Of a stretch of DNA of 64,000 nt, positions 23,927 through 35,996 are shown one piece after another. Both the position numbers and the translations under genes were made by a program. The notes under the pieces are model-generated. The model was given only the letters and a program-made list of their open reading frames with translations, did not search any database and was not told where the DNA came from. This stretch comes from Procambarus clarkii. Its lineage: Eukaryota > Arthropoda > Malacostraca > Decapoda > Cambaridae. Each line of letters opens with the position of its first letter. Positions within the stretch are counted from its first letter, which is position 1. The DNA lies in contig NC_091185.1 in assembly GCF_040958095.1 (NCBI RefSeq), forward strand, positions 18,884,229-18,948,228, written 5' to 3'.

Positions 23927-24957
23927 ATGGTAGTTACGAGAGGCAAGGCGCACCGGGAAGTACATGGAATGTTTAACCCAGGCAGTGACCAGTCAGTAGG
24001 GACCAGGGGGCGTGTAAGCTTAGAGGAGAGCACCTCTTCCGATACTATGGGAGATCTGGTGAACCGCTCAGGTAGCCTAGCTGGCGTCACAGGTGGATTC
24101 AGTGGGACTGAGGCGACGGTGTCACGGCTTCTGCATAGGACTGGGCAGTCGAGGGTATCTTCACATTCCGGTACAGACATGGTTATAGACATGAGTGTAG
24201 AATCATTATAGGATTCGTCCCAAGAGTGGAGGGTGCCATCTTGGGTTCCCCCACCGACAACATCGACGCCATACCAGCAGGGGATACAGGGTGCTGGACA
24301 GGGGCATCAGTCAGCATGGTAGGACGTCCCACTTCGTTAAGTAGGGAACATGACCAGCAACCTGTTCAATTGCAACATGAACCACACCAACAGCAGGAAC
24401 TACCTCATATGACACCAATACCCACTTATACCTCACCCATCACTACAACAACCCCAACTGCAACCTCAACCCCAACTCCTATACCAACCCCAACCTCAAC
24501 TCTTTTACCAACCCCAATCCCAACCTCAACTCCTATACCAACCTTTTCCCCAATCCCAGGCCACACCATACTTACTCCAACCCCAGGCCACCCACACCAT
24601 ACTCCAACCTTTTCCCCAACCCCAGGCCACCCCATACCTACTCCAACCCAAGGCCGCCCACACTATACCCCAACCCCAGGCCACTCCATACCTACTCCAA
24701 CCCCAGGCCGCCCACACCATACCGCACCCTTTTCCCCAACCCCAGGCCACCCCATACCTACTCCAACCCCAGGCCATCCCATACCTACTCCAACCCCAGG
24801 CCACCCACACCATACCCCAACCTCAGGCGACCCAACCCCAACCTCAATCCATACCCTAACTCCAGGCCACCCACACCATATGTCAACCCCAACCCCAGCC
24901 TCAACCCCTACACCAACCGCAGGGGCCACCCACTTCCAGTAGCCTCGTATCACACAC
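23927..24957 (+). pseudogene. 5' portion of element 2 gag, with Pro/Gln-rich low-complexity part
   Basis: Starts ATG GTA GTT ACG AGA and runs 94 codons to TAG at 24209-24211. It continues in other frames as a Pro/Gln/Thr-rich region. Its position after the leader and before the interrupted gag at 29799 suggests it is the gag N-terminus, separated from the rest by the CR1-like LINE. No domain is recognised. Confidence 0.45.
24440..24930 (+). repeat. Pro-rich degenerate minisatellite
   Basis: Many imperfect copies of CCAACCCCAGGCCACCC and CCATACCTACTCC, combined in units of about 24-60 bp. It gives long open frames on both strands by composition alone, with no real protein on the minus strand. 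Confidence 0.85.
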
Positions 24958-24964
24958 ACCGGGA

Positions 24965-25342
24965 ATTATGAGTCAGATTCATGGGGTAATGATGTTAGCC
25001 AAGTTAGGAGTGAGGAACTAATACAGAGATTCAGGACAGCCATTGAGTTAGTTAGGAGCAAGGGAGGAATCCCGATCATATGTGGCATTCTTCCAAGAAA
25101 GGGAGTGGGAAATGAATGGATGTCGAGAGCTCTTGGTGTCAATTGCCGGCTGGAAAGATATTGCAAATCAAATGCAATATCTTAATATCTTTCATAATAT
25201 CTTTCACAACTGGGAACACTTCTATGGAAGAAATGAAATGTATGCTCGTGATGGGGTGCATCTATCGAGGGCTGGGGTTGTTGCTGTTGCAAACTCGTTG
25301 GAACCAGTGGCTAGAGGTGTTTGTTTGGGTTTAAACTGTTAG
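24965..25342 (+). pseudogene. SGNH-type esterase end of CR1-like ORF1
   Basis: Frameshifted coding with the conserved C-terminal half of a LINE esterase: SKGGIPIICGILPRKG, then after a frameshift YARDGVHLSRAG. The Asp and His of the catalytic DGVHL motif are present. Esterase ORF1 proteins are known in CR1-clade LINEs. The first catalytic Ser block is missing because the copy is 5'-truncated. Confidence 0.75.
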
Positions 25343-25429
25343 AAGATAGTGGTATGGGAATTGATTTGGAGGAAGGAGGTAATAAAAGTATGTGTTCGTG
25401 GGAGAAAAGAATTGGCAAAATGATCAGGG

Positions 25430-26095
25430 AAAGAAAAGGGCCTCAAAATAACAATTCACTTAGGGTATATTACACTAACAGTAGAAGTCTAAGAAATAAA
25501 ATTAACGAATTAAATGCTCCTATCTGCACAGAAAAAAATAGATATTATTGCACTTAACGAAACGTGGATGAATGTAGAAAATAGAGAACTATTAGCTGAA
25601 TATCAAATAAATGGATTTAAACTATTTCACACAGATAGATATATTAGACGTGGAGGGGGAGTAGCCATATATGTTAAGGACAATTTGAAATGTAGTCTCA
25701 AAGAGGGAATCAAAACTGAGCCACACACAGAAACTCTTTGGATAGAATTAAACGAAAAAGCAAATAATATTATAATAGGAGTTACATATAGGCCACCAAA
25801 TTTAGACAGAATAGAAGCAAAGCATCTATGGGATGAAATATCTAGAGCATCTAGATCTAACAGTATTTATGTTATGGGTGACTTTAATTTTAGTGGAATA
25901 AATTGGGTGAACAAAACAGGGAATAGTGAAGCAGAAGATTTTCTAGAATTAATTGACGATTGCTTCCAACGCGGGAAAATAATATTTTAGATTTAGTGTT
26001 AACTAACAGGGAAACACAAATTAATGACATCGAAATAGGGAGTGAGCTAGGGAACAGTGATCACAAAGTAATCAGATTCAGCATAGAATGGAATT
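25430..26095 (+). pseudogene. APE-type endonuclease domain of the CR1-like LINE
   Basis: Motifs in order: YYTNSRSLRNKINEL, IIALNETWMN, GGGVAIYVKDN, IIIGVTYRPPN, VMGDFNFSGINW, LDLVLTN and GNSDHKVIRF. Catalytic Glu, the Asp/Asn of GDFN and the Asp/His of SDH are all present. There is a frameshift near 25535 and a small deletion near 25975 before LDLVLTN. Confidence 0.85.
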
Positions 26096-26121
26096 GACCT
26101 GTAGGAGAAAATTCTGTTAAA

Positions 26122-27045
26122 GTGCCAGATTTTCAAAAAGCTGATTTTAATAGCCTAAGAATTTTTTGGGGTCAAATAGATTGGAAAGTCTTGGGTATGG
26201 GGTGTGGGCCGGTCTTGGAGAAAGACATGAACCCAGCGATAGGTGACGTAAAAGGGGATTTCGATGTGGATTTAATATATAACTTATTTAAGAATATTCT
26301 AAACATAGCACGGGAATGTAGTATACCATACAAATTGAATAGATCGAATACTAATGACCCAAAGTGAATAACAAATAATATAAAGAACCTTACAGGTAAA
26401 AAGAGAGCTTGGTACAAAATGATTAAGAATGGGGAGGTCACTTTAGAACAGGAATTCATACAACTGGTTAGAAATGTTAAAAAAGAGATTAGGAAAGCAA
26501 AAAGAAACTATGAAGTTCGCATAGCAGAGCAAGCAAAGTCAAATCCTAAAGGTTTTTTTCAGTTATATCGAACTAAGACTAGGGAAAGGATAGGTCCATT
26601 AAAATCTGAGACAGGTCAAATAACGGATAATGACAAGGAGATGAGTAGTATTTTAAACAAATATTTTATATCTGTATTTACTAAAGAAGAACTTAACAAT
26701 AACAATATGCCTTCAGCCGAACAAGTCTATGTGGGTGGGAATGAGGACAGGTTGACTAGTTTAGCAGTTACCAGGGAGGATGTAATTAAACAATTAGAAA
26801 AACTAAAACCAAACAAATCCCCAGGGCCGGATGAAGTGTTTGCCAGGGTGCTTAAAGAATGCAAAGAGGAGCTTTCCGAGCCACTGTCTACCATATTTAA
26901 TAAATCAATAGAGTCAGGCAGAGTGCCAGAGGCATGGAAGGTAGCTAATGTGGTACCAATTTTTAAGAAAGGAGATAGATCACTTGCGTCAAACTATCGG
27001 CCAATTAGCCTAACGTCTATTGTGGGAAAGTTACTTGAATCAATA
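26122..27045 (+). pseudogene. N-terminal half of CR1-like reverse transcriptase
   Basis: Contains the linker helix (KAKRNYEVRIAEQAKSNPKGFF), SPGPDEVFARVLKE, VANVVPIFKKGD and NYRPISLTSIVGKLLESIIA, typical fingers and motifs 0-2 of CR1-like RT. A TGA at 26365-26367 lies upstream of the linker. The frame is cut at ~27045 by the inserted LINE and resumes at ~28510. Confidence 0.87.
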
Positions 27046-28126
27046 ATTGCAAATACAAGTTACCCCCAGCTTCAAGGCAAAAGAGGCCGCAGCCTTCACC
27101 CCAACAGCTGGAGTCCCCCAAGGATCATGCTTGAGCCCGGTTCTCTTCAACATCTTTGTAAATGACCTACCCCAACCAGAGTATAGGGACACCATTATCG
27201 TACAATTTGCGGACGACGTAACACACGTAATAACATCTAACCCTAGCATCCAAGCGGCCAAGCATGCAACTGTAACCCGTAAGGCAAATGTAGAACTAGC
27301 AAGGACTGCTAACTGGGAAAGGAAATGGAGGATCACCACTAACCCAGAAAAGATCCAATTAAGCACTGTCGGCTGTATGGCCTTCTCTATTGAAAATGAG
27401 GGGGGAATAAGAATCAGGGGTGAACCCATAGCCATCTCAAACTCCAACACAGTGCTCGGGTACAACTTCAACAGGCTACTCAACTCCTCCCAGTACGTAT
27501 CCCAGAAGACAGCGATGGCCCGGGGCTCACTGGAGAGGCTCTTCCGTTTCAACCAAGCCCCATCCCACATCAAGCTCCACCTGTACAGAATGATCATAAG
27601 GCCTAGCTTGGAATACCCCTACGTTCCCCTGAACCTCACCAACAAATCCAACATGTTGAAGATTCAACGAGTACAAAACAAAGCACTTCGCTTTGCAGAG
27701 GGCCTGACTCTGAGGGACAGGGTAAGAACTGACCTGATCCATGAGACGCTCAACATGAAGCCAATGAACATTAGGCTCAGCTACCTGGCCAGAAGACAGC
27801 TGTACCGTATGAAGAACATGTATGTCCCAGACCCAGACGATCCCTTCGTAGCAGAAAACACCACCAGCGACTACGAGATCCACGAACCACCACACAGAAC
27901 CAGAAGAATCACTCTCCAACAAAAAGTGATCAGACATATCCATGATGAGGCCTTCCCAAGCCCTCAGATACTAAGCGGTCTGCCAGACGATCCAGATGAG
28001 TGGCCCATCCCGGACCCAATCTACACCAAATGAAGAATAAAGAAAGAAAGAAAAAAATAAATAAAATTAAAAAAAAATAAATAAAAAAAAAATAAATAAA
28101 TAAATAAAAAAAATAATAATAATAAT

Positions 28127-28157
<31 letters not shown>

Positions 28158-28185
28158 ATAAATAAAACACCTACAAAAAAATATA
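27046..28185 (+). mobile_element. 5'-truncated LINE (jockey-like RT, C-terminal half) with A-rich tail
   Basis: An open frame from about 27047 to 28033 begins inside RT at GVPQGSCLSPVLFNIFVNDL and includes QFADDVTHVI, the catalytic motif. A long thumb and C-terminus ending in an acidic DPDEWPIPDP tail follow. An A-rich tail with TAAATAAA-type units follows the stop at 28031-28033, to about 28185. The RT type resembles jockey-like LINEs. The open frame suggests a younger insertion than its host LINE. Confidence 0.82.
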
Positions 28186-28509
28186 AAACCAAAAAACCAT
28201 TTGTCGTGGCGTCAGAAGTGTAACTACCCTGATGTTTCTAAGATTAGCCTCCTTCAGCCAACTCCATCGGCTCTAGTGCTAGGACACCAACAAGGTCACA
28301 AACACTAGCCCCCCCAGCCAATGTACTGACAACCCAACATAACACATACGCAAACAAACAACACATACAAAAATGTCAACCCATGGTGGACAGGCCACCG
28401 AACTTTCAAACCTCCTCTCTCTCTACACCCGCATCCTCTTCCTGAATTTCATCTCCCAATCCCTCTACCTCCCCCATCCTTTCCATTCCCTATGGACATC
28501 AAACCGAAT
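28186..28509 (+). other. Unassigned segment between LINE tail and resumed CR1-like RT
   Basis: About 320 bp of C-rich sequence that does not match the CR1-like LINE. It has an ATG at 28373 followed by about 40 open codons fused by chance to the resumed RT. It could be the 5' UTR and ORF1 start of another LINE, or part of the same insertion. No motif is visible. Confidence 0.4.
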
Positions 28510-29728
28510 CCGAATTCGTCTCCATCTTGAAAAACATAAATTAATAAATGAGTCGCAACATGGCCGTTCATGTTTAACAAATTTGCTAACTTTTTATTCC
28601 AGCATAGTTGAGGCAGTTGATAGTGGTAAGGATTGTGATGTTGTGTACCTTGACTTTAGCAAAGCTTTTGATTCAGTGCCACATGAAAGACTAATTAAAA
28701 AAATAGAAGCTCATGGTATTCATGGTATTGGTGGTGCTATATTAACTTGGATTAGGGCATGGCTATTCCAAAGGAAACAGAGAGTTAGTATAAATGGGGT
28801 TAAGTCAGAGTCGGATAATGTTGTTAGTGGAGTACCTCAGGGCTCTGTCCTGGGACCTCTGTTGTTTATAATATATGTAAATGATTTAGATTCAGGTTTG
28901 AGTAGCAACATTTGCAAATTTACCGATGATACGAAAATCGGTAGGGAAATTAATTCGGACTAGGACTCACTATCACTTCAAGTTGATCTAGACAGGGTTT
29001 TGAAATGGTCAAAGGATTGGCAAATGCAGTTTAATGCTGATAAATGTAAAGTTCTGAGGCTAGGTAATGATGATAGAGTTACAAGATACGAGCTAGATGG
29101 TGTTGAGATTGCGAAGTCGGATTGCGAAAGGGATCTGGGAGTTATGATTAGTAAGAATTTAAAACAAAAGGATCAATGCATGAATGTTCGTAATAAGGCA
29201 AATAGGACACTGGGATTTATTAATCAAAGCGTTAGTAACAAGACACCTGGTGTGGTTCTTAAGCTATATCTTGCTCTGGTTAGGCCCCATTTAGATTATG
29301 CAGTTTAGTTTTGGTCGCCGTATTATAGAATGGATATAAATTCACTTGAACGTGTCCAACGTAGGATGACTAAGTTAATTCCCCAAATTATAAATCTTTC
29401 ATATGAAGAAAGATTAACAAAGTTTAAGTTGCATTCACTGGAAAGGCGAAGAGTTAGGGGTGACATGATAGAGGTTTACAAGTGGATGAATGGACATAAC
29501 AGGGGGGATACTAATATGGTATTAAAAATATCAACACAAGACAGAACACAAAACAATGGATATAAATTGGATAAGTTTAGATTTAGGAAAGACTTGGGTA
29601 AATACTGGTTCAGTAACAGGGTTGTTGATTTGTGGAACCAATTGCCGCGTAACGTGGTGGAGGTGGGGTCCCTCGATTGTTTCATGCGCGGGTTGGACAA
29701 GTATATGAGTGGGATTGGGTGGTTATAG
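28510..29728 (+). pseudogene. C-terminal half of CR1-like reverse transcriptase
   Basis: Resumes at HLEKHKLINESQHG and includes VVYLDFSKAFDSVPH (motif A), GVPQGSVLGPLLF (motif B), FTDDTKIG (motif C, Ala replaced by Thr but both Asp kept) and the C-terminal LERRRVRGDMIEVYKW region. Stops occur at 28961-28963 and 29306-29308. It ends with GLDKYMSGIGWL and TAG at 29726-29728. Confidence 0.88.
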
Positions 29729-29795
29729 ATAGGAGCTGCCTCATATGGGCCAATAGGCCTTCTGCAGTTACCTTTGTTCTTATGTTCTTATTCCC
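29729..29795 (+). other. CR1-like LINE 3' UTR with the GGGCCAATAGGCC module
   Basis: Contains TATGGGCCAATAGGCCTTCT followed by GCAGTTACC and then TTCTTATG-like octamers, the usual tail style of CR1/L2 LINEs. The same module appears in the 3' region of an unrelated Penelope-like element at 43001-43038. Confidence 0.75.
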
Positions 29796-29798
29796 AAG

Positions 29799-30536
29799 AT
29801 GACTCTGCCGATATTCAGAGGTACGGAGTTGCCGTCTAATAAGGTGGAACGTAACCGCCGAGTGGAAGACTGGCTTTGGCAAATAAAAGCGATGCTGGAG
29901 GCTGTCTCAAATGATAATTTGAAGATTACTCTCGTTATGGGGGCTTGGCTGGACGTACCCGGTCCACTAGCGAGATTGACAGAGTTTCGGCACCTGACAA
30001 CATGGCCTCAGTTTGTCCAAGCGATTAGGGACAGGTTTAAGGAAAAGGTGTCGGCAGATGAAGCTCAGATTTATCTGCAGTCGCTTAAGAGGGACGACTG
30101 CAGCACCATCAAAGATTTCGGGACGCTATTAAGGAGTAGGGTTGGCGATCTTACTCAGGAGCTGGGGTTGAATGAGAGTCAGGCAGAGCGATTAGCCAAA
30201 CAATTGTTCTGCAGAGCGTTACCTTCTGCTATGGGGACATTTATATCTGCGGAGGGAGCGTTATTGAGTTTTAAAGAACTAGTCCAATATGCCGCCACAG
30301 TCTTAGACATAGAGATGCGCACGGAGAAGACTGGGGCTCAGTCGTCCCCATACGTTGAGGCGTTAAGCAAAGGCGAGGGGGAAAAGACGAGTAACTGTGG
30401 CACGGGTTCGTCAGGCAGGAAGCAGACCACAGCTGCACGTTCGAGCCACCCTGCGCGGAGTACCAACAGGGACCCCGCGGACGTGTTACTCCTGCGGGAA
30501 GCACGGACACCTACAGAGGGATTGTCCAGTTATTAG
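29799..30536 (+). pseudogene. Gag (capsid and nucleocapsid part) of element 2
   Basis: 245 codons encode a helical retrotransposon capsid: PIFRGTEL, DWLWQIKAMLE, ITLVMGAWL, FRHLTTWPQFVQAIRDRF, TIKDFGTLLRSRV and AERLAKQLFCRAL. After a frameshift the zinc knuckle CYSCGKHGHLQRDC (CX2CX4HX4C) appears near 30485-30530 in another frame. The N-terminal part of gag is separated from this part by the CR1-like insertion. Confidence 0.82.
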
Positions 30537-30578
30537 TATGAGAGAATGAAAAAAGGCCCCTAGTGATGATTTTTTGAG

Positions 30579-33500
30579 GTGAAAGTGGAAGGTGTAAGAT
30601 TGACAGCTTTTGTTGACACTGGAAGCCAGGCTACTCTAATTAAAATGTCGGCCTTCAGCGATTTTAAGTATGCACGTCTTAAACATAGCGCAAAGACATT
30701 AACAGCGATCAATGGGGAAAAGATTGAGATCGTGGGTCAAGGTACCGTTAAAATTGAAATTGGTGGGGAATTGCAACCTCACACATGTACGATCGTAGAA
30801 AACCATGATTTTCCTGGTCACATCTTAATGGGGACTGATTTTCTGTCTCGATTTGATTATTCCTTGTCTGCTCAAAACGGGACTAGGAACTGCAGGTTGC
30901 AGTTGGGACAGACATCCTTCCTAGTGGAGATGATCGACCATCCCCCAGTGGTAGCTTCAATTAAGAGGAAGCAAAAATATAATGCTCACTATCCAAAATT
31001 GATTTTTAAGTCTCTTCCAGACACATTTAAGAGGTCATGTGCATTGCATGTATTGACCAAACAGAGTTTCCCACAACATTCTGTTAAATTTATTAAAGTA
31101 GCAGTGCGATGTCACATCCAACCAGTTACCACCCTTCTGGTGGCTGGGAGATGTGATAGTTTATTAATTCCTCATCATTTAATTGTAGTGCTCGATAAAG
31201 GTGCACTCATTCCAGTTGTCAATCTTTCACATTCGTTTCGCTTCAGGGCAGGTGATAGGGTATCTCAGGGAACCATGGTGGAGGACACAGAAATCTTTCA
31301 CCATGAGTCGGCTGAGACGCCAACCGTCACTGCACAATGTAGTGCATTGAACATGACAGAAAATAAAACACCATCCAAAGTACAGTATGAGACGAGAAAT
31401 GTTGCACGTAATGTAGAAGAGGTAGAGAAATTAATTTCAGCACTTGATTTGCAACATGTTACACAGGCGGATAGGAAGGCACTGAAAGGAGTTTTGCGAA
31501 AATTCCCTAAATTATTTGCGACAGAGGATGACCAGATTGGTCTCCTTGATAAGATTGAGCACACCATTCCAACTGGTGATCATTTGCCTGTGTACACGAA
31601 ACAGTGGAGGTTGCCGGAACAAGCAAAGAACATAATCAGGGAGGAGTGCCAGAAGATGTTGAGGCAGGGTGTGATAGAGCCTAGTACGTCACCATGGCTC
31701 TCTCCTGTTGTGTTAGTTCCGAAACCGGACGGTAGTTACCGCTTCTGTGTTGACTACCGGAAGGTAAACGAAATACCTAAGGGTGATGTGTATTCGTTGC
31801 TCCGAAGAGAGGAGATAATAGATCAATTTGGTGCTGCAAAGTATTTCTCAACTCTTGACGCGAAATCGGCGTATTGGGCGATTCCGGTGGCGAAACTGGA
31901 TAGGGATAAAACAGCATTCTCGGATGGTAGGGACACTTATCAATTCTGTAGGATGCCGTTTGGTTTAAAGACAACGCTTTCGTCGTTTCAGAGGGCCATC
32001 AACTTCATATTCAACCCGGTCCAGGGTAGGCATTAATTAGCGTACTTGGATGATGTGATATATTCCAGGACGTTTGAGGAACACCTACAGGACTTAACTG
32101 AGACTTTGACTTTGTTAGATCAGGCAGGGTTCAAGCTTAACGTTCAAAAGTGCACCCTGGTGGCCCAGAAATTCAAATGTCTGGGGTTCCAGGTGTGCCC
32201 AGACGGTATCCGACCTGACCCAGACTTTTGCCGCGCCATTGCTGACATGCCTACTCCAAGGACAGCAAAGGACGTGCGTAGGTTTTTGGGGGCGGCCGGA
32301 TATTTTCGTCGTCATATTGAAGGTTTCGCTGGCATTTCAGCAGCCCTGACTGATCTGACTAAGAAAAATGCGAAGTTTGTTTGGAAATCTGAACATGACG
32401 ATGTCTATCGAAAACTGAAGGTCCAACTAATTACGACACCGGTATTGGCTATTCCTGATTTTGAGAAAGAGTGGGAAGTGCACACTGACGCCAGCGGTAT
32501 AGCTATTGGCGGGTGCTTAATTCAGAGAGATGCGGATAATTTACCCCATCCGGTAGCCTATTTCAGTAGAAAGGTCAAGGGACCTGAAGTTCGTTATTCA
32601 GCTAAGGATCGGGAGGCACTGGCAGTAGTAGAATCAGTTAGGTATTTCGAGCCTTACCTATTTCAGCAGGATTTTGTAATTTACACAGACCATCAAGCGT
32701 TAACACACATATTTAAAAAGCGAACAAAATGCCCACGAATGTCACGCTGGTCTCACGAACTTTCGGCCCACTCATTCCAGATTTTGTATAAGCCTGGTCC
32801 AGCACATGTTGTGCCAGATACGCTGAGTAGAAACATAGCGTCAGTTAAAATTAACGAAAATATTGAAACAATTCCATCAGATAAAACGAGAGAATACCAG
32901 ATGAGCGAGCCTAGATGGAAAGAGATTATTGAGTATTTAGAAGGAGGAAAATACCCAAAAATGAAAAAGAAGTTACCTATTCATGATTTTGAAATGAAAC
33001 AGGGCATCCTGTATTACGTTAATAGCCAGAATGATAGGGCAGTATTTCAACTAGTTATTCCGGACGCGTTGCGGTCATCGGCGTTAAAGCTTGCACATGC
33101 ATCTAAAATTGCAGGGCATCCGGGGGTCTTTAAAACTCACTTAAAGGCAAAGTCTCTATTTTATTCCCCAGGGTTACTTTCTGAGGTAATCCACTACGTG
33201 AAGTCGTGCCCTCGTTGCCAGAGAAGGAAAGGTACCCTAAAGGTACAAGCCCCACTTCAGGAGTTTCCTGAAATTCGTGAACCGTTAGATCGTGTGGGGG
33301 CCGATTTGATTGATTTACATCACAGTCATTCGGGGAATAAATATGTGTTGGTGCTGGTTGACCATCAGTCTAAGCACACTACACTATTTGCATTACCTCA
33401 GCAGGATTCTTGTACGGTTGCAGATGCGTTCTTGCGTAGATTCGTTACTGTATTCGGGCCTCCTAAAGTTTTAGTCTCTGACTGGGGTCAAGAATTCAAT

Positions 33501-34275
33501 GGGAATATATTTAGGGAAGTTTGTAAAATTTTAGAGACGAAATTTTACAACAGACTACCACCCACAAGCAAACGGCATGACGGAACGGACTAATCGTTCA
33601 GTCAAGGATATGCTTGCAATCCTTGCTGAACATGACACAAAATCTTGGGATGATCAACTTCCCTATGTTCAATTAGCCTTGAATACTGCCATCCACCAAT
33701 CGATTAACACCGAACCCCTTCCTTTGTTTACTGGTAATTTATGCAATTTCCCCTCAGGTCTGCTTAACAGACATAATATTGCATACGGGGAGGACTATCC
33801 TTCAGAGGTCCTTGGAAAAATGAGAAATGCATGGAATATTGCAGGTGAAGCGTCCAAGAAGGCACGGAATCGGTATGCTCATTTTTATGACAAGAAAGTG
33901 CGCCCTCTTGAGTTGAAGGAAGGAAGCCTTGTATTGAGAATGAATGAGGCTGCGCCCGCCAATCAGAGTAGGAAACTAGCTCCGAGGTGGTGAGGCCCGT
34001 ATAGAGTAGTTAAGAGAGCGGGGCCGGTTAATCTTGTCATAAAGGGAGTATTCGAGGACCAGGTGGAAAGGACAATTCATATAAATAAATTAAAACAATA
34101 TCATGCTAGAGAGGAATTAGAACTGCCTTCAGCGGGTCTAGTTCCTGACTCAGCAGTGCTGACTCATGGCTTCACCGACGAGTCAGGAGACGAGGATGAC
34201 TCATTATCATCGCTCATCAGTAGTCAGGTACAGTCTCGCCACCCTATGGTGACGAGATCTCACGCTATACAGTAA
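30579..34275 (+). pseudogene. Pol of element 2: protease, RT, RNase H, integrase in standard Ty3/gypsy order
   Basis: Aspartic protease (FVDTGSQATLIK at ~30610, then HILMGTDFL), RT (WLSPVVLVPKPDG, CVDYRKVNE, AYLDDVIYS), RNase H (VHTDASGIAIGG, FVIYTDHQAL, VPDTLSRN) and integrase (HASKIAGHPG ... CPRCQ, GADLIDLHH, LVSDWGQEF, MTERTNR). A GPY motif (GPYRVVKRAG) and a C-terminus ending HPMVTRSHAIQ follow. Defects: TAA at 32034-32036 just before YLDD, a frameshift near 33550 and TGA at 33991-33993. The order RT-RNase H-integrase differs from the integrase-first elements elsewhere in the window. Confidence 0.92.
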
Positions 34276-35996
34276 AGTAACTTCCTTGGTTAGTATAATT
34301 TAGTATTCATTAGATTTTCCTGTGGAGGCAATGAGGTGAACTATTTCTATACTTGACTCAGGTAGCAGCTTTTACCGTGCTCTGGGGTTCCACCTCCACC
34401 AAACCCAGAGTATATCTATGCTTCCGCTGTGTTGTGTCTGTCTGTTTCCAGGTCTGATTGTTACACCGACCCAGTTGTTCCAGCCACACGTGAACCCTTG
34501 TCTGTATAGACCGAGGGGGGTAAGCACGTTACACAAAGCCCTCCCCCCACCAGACCCAGTAACTCATACATCAGTTACTTTGGGGATGAGTGACTGTCCA
34601 AGAGTCACCCGGCCGACGCTTCACGTCACTAACGAGGTTGTCAGGGCCAGCGAGCTGTCCACATTATATCAGTCACCGGAGGTGCCATACAACACCGGAG
34701 TAGCTGTCTTGAGGTCACCACTACCCACCTACTGCGTCATCAAGACTGCAACCATTCCAGCAGTGTTGGAGGAGAGGTCAAGAAATGGGAAAGCAAGTAG
34801 CAGTACTCAAGAGTTTCGCCGGAAGATTAATGATTACGTCTTCTGAAGCGACAAGAAAGCGGAACTATGGCGGTCACAGGTGGAAGGCACGGTCTCCCTA
34901 CAAAGTTCCGGGACTAGCCATAGAAGGTCGCAAAATTGCCTCCTTTGGCCTAAAGTCAGCGGTACGAGGGTATACACAGTTGGTGTTTACGGCCAAGTAA
35001 CCTGGTGACATTAAGAAACGCCTGAGATGACGTGAGCAATGATGGAAGACGGGATTCACATGTTCTGCAAACAAGCAACCCGCCTCTACGACCTTCTGAC
35101 ACCACTCCTGCTAAGAGACACCGTTGGTACATCCAGTCCTGCTCTGCTGTGATCATCTGCGCCGTCAAGTTTAACATCAAGACTGCCGTGTGAACTGTGA
35201 TTGATATGAAGACGTGTGGACTGTCGAGAGCAAGATTAATGGCCGAAGTAACAGTATTCTACAGCTGTCACTTGGCACTCAGCTCTACTACACTCTGTCG
35301 TCATTCAAGAGTACCGGATGGGAGTACAAGAGGACCAGGTATCGACATCTACGCATGGCAGAAGCAAGATCGACACCATCATCGTCAGCGACTACATTCA
35401 GCGTCCATCAGCATCGATTTCTTAAATTACTCAATATGAACATTTGATGGAAAAGATAAAATGGCCCTGAACACCTTTACACAACAAATCTGGATACTTT
35501 TGTTTAAATGTTGAAAAATAGATTTAAAATAAATATTATTCTGGTATAATAATATATGAAAATTCTACTTTGTAAAATTGGTCAGTAATTAAAATCAACG
35601 CCTCCTGTGTGATTGTCTCAGCCCAGAACCAACGGTTATGGAAAATTATGTTGTGCTATTTTTTCAGAATTTTTGAACACAGGAGAGGCGGACCAATAAA
35701 GACATTGCCACTCTTAAAGTGAGTGCGGACACTTAGTTGTACAGTCAGCTGAAACCTGTGATATAGCTATAGTAGGATTTTTTTTATATATTTTTAGATA
35801 TATATAATAAAAACTAGGTGTGTTTTTATTAGAATGTGGTGAGTGGATAGTACACGGATGTGAACTTAGTAGAGTTCAGTGGTACGCTCCCGGATGACTG
35901 AAAGTTCAGTCTGTAGATAAAAGTTTTTATGTTTAATGTTGAGCATTGTGTGTCCGGCTCTAGGGGACACATGAGGTTGGCTAGTGAAGAGCCAAG
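34276..35996 (+). other. Long 3' non-coding region of element 2, unassigned
   Basis: About 1.7 kb lies between the pol stop and the matching part of the 3' LTR. Open frames such as 34418-34846 show no signal peptide, transmembrane segment or known domain, so an env-like gene is not supported. AATAAA occurs at 35695-35700. Purine-rich GTGGAGGCAATGAGGTGAA near 34322-34340 might be an internal polypurine tract. Confidence 0.35.

Larger units (their letters stand above)
24958..29795 (+). mobile_element. CR1-like LINE inserted in element 2 gag, itself interrupted by another LINE
   Basis: 5'-truncated ORF1 (SGNH esterase, 24965-25340), endonuclease (25430-26095) and RT (26122-27045, resuming 28510-29728). 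A 3' tail ends in repeated TTCTTATG/TTCTTATT units, as in CR1/L2 elements. Gag of element 2 resumes immediately at 29799. The insert at 27046-28509 splits RT between LLESIIA and IRLHLEKHKLIN, adjacent in intact relatives. Confidence 0.85.

Noticed and set aside
24426-24959. Gly/Val/Trp-rich minus-strand frames
   Set aside because: Reverse strand of a Pro-rich minisatellite; composition artefact.
27527-27943. 138-codon minus-strand frame inside the jockey-like RT
   Set aside because: Antisense shadow of an RT frame with clear FADD and QGSCLSPVLF motifs on the plus strand.
34418-34846. Possible env-like gene in element 2
   Set aside because: No signal peptide, no transmembrane segment, no furin-like site and no family motif; overall Pro/Thr-rich low information.
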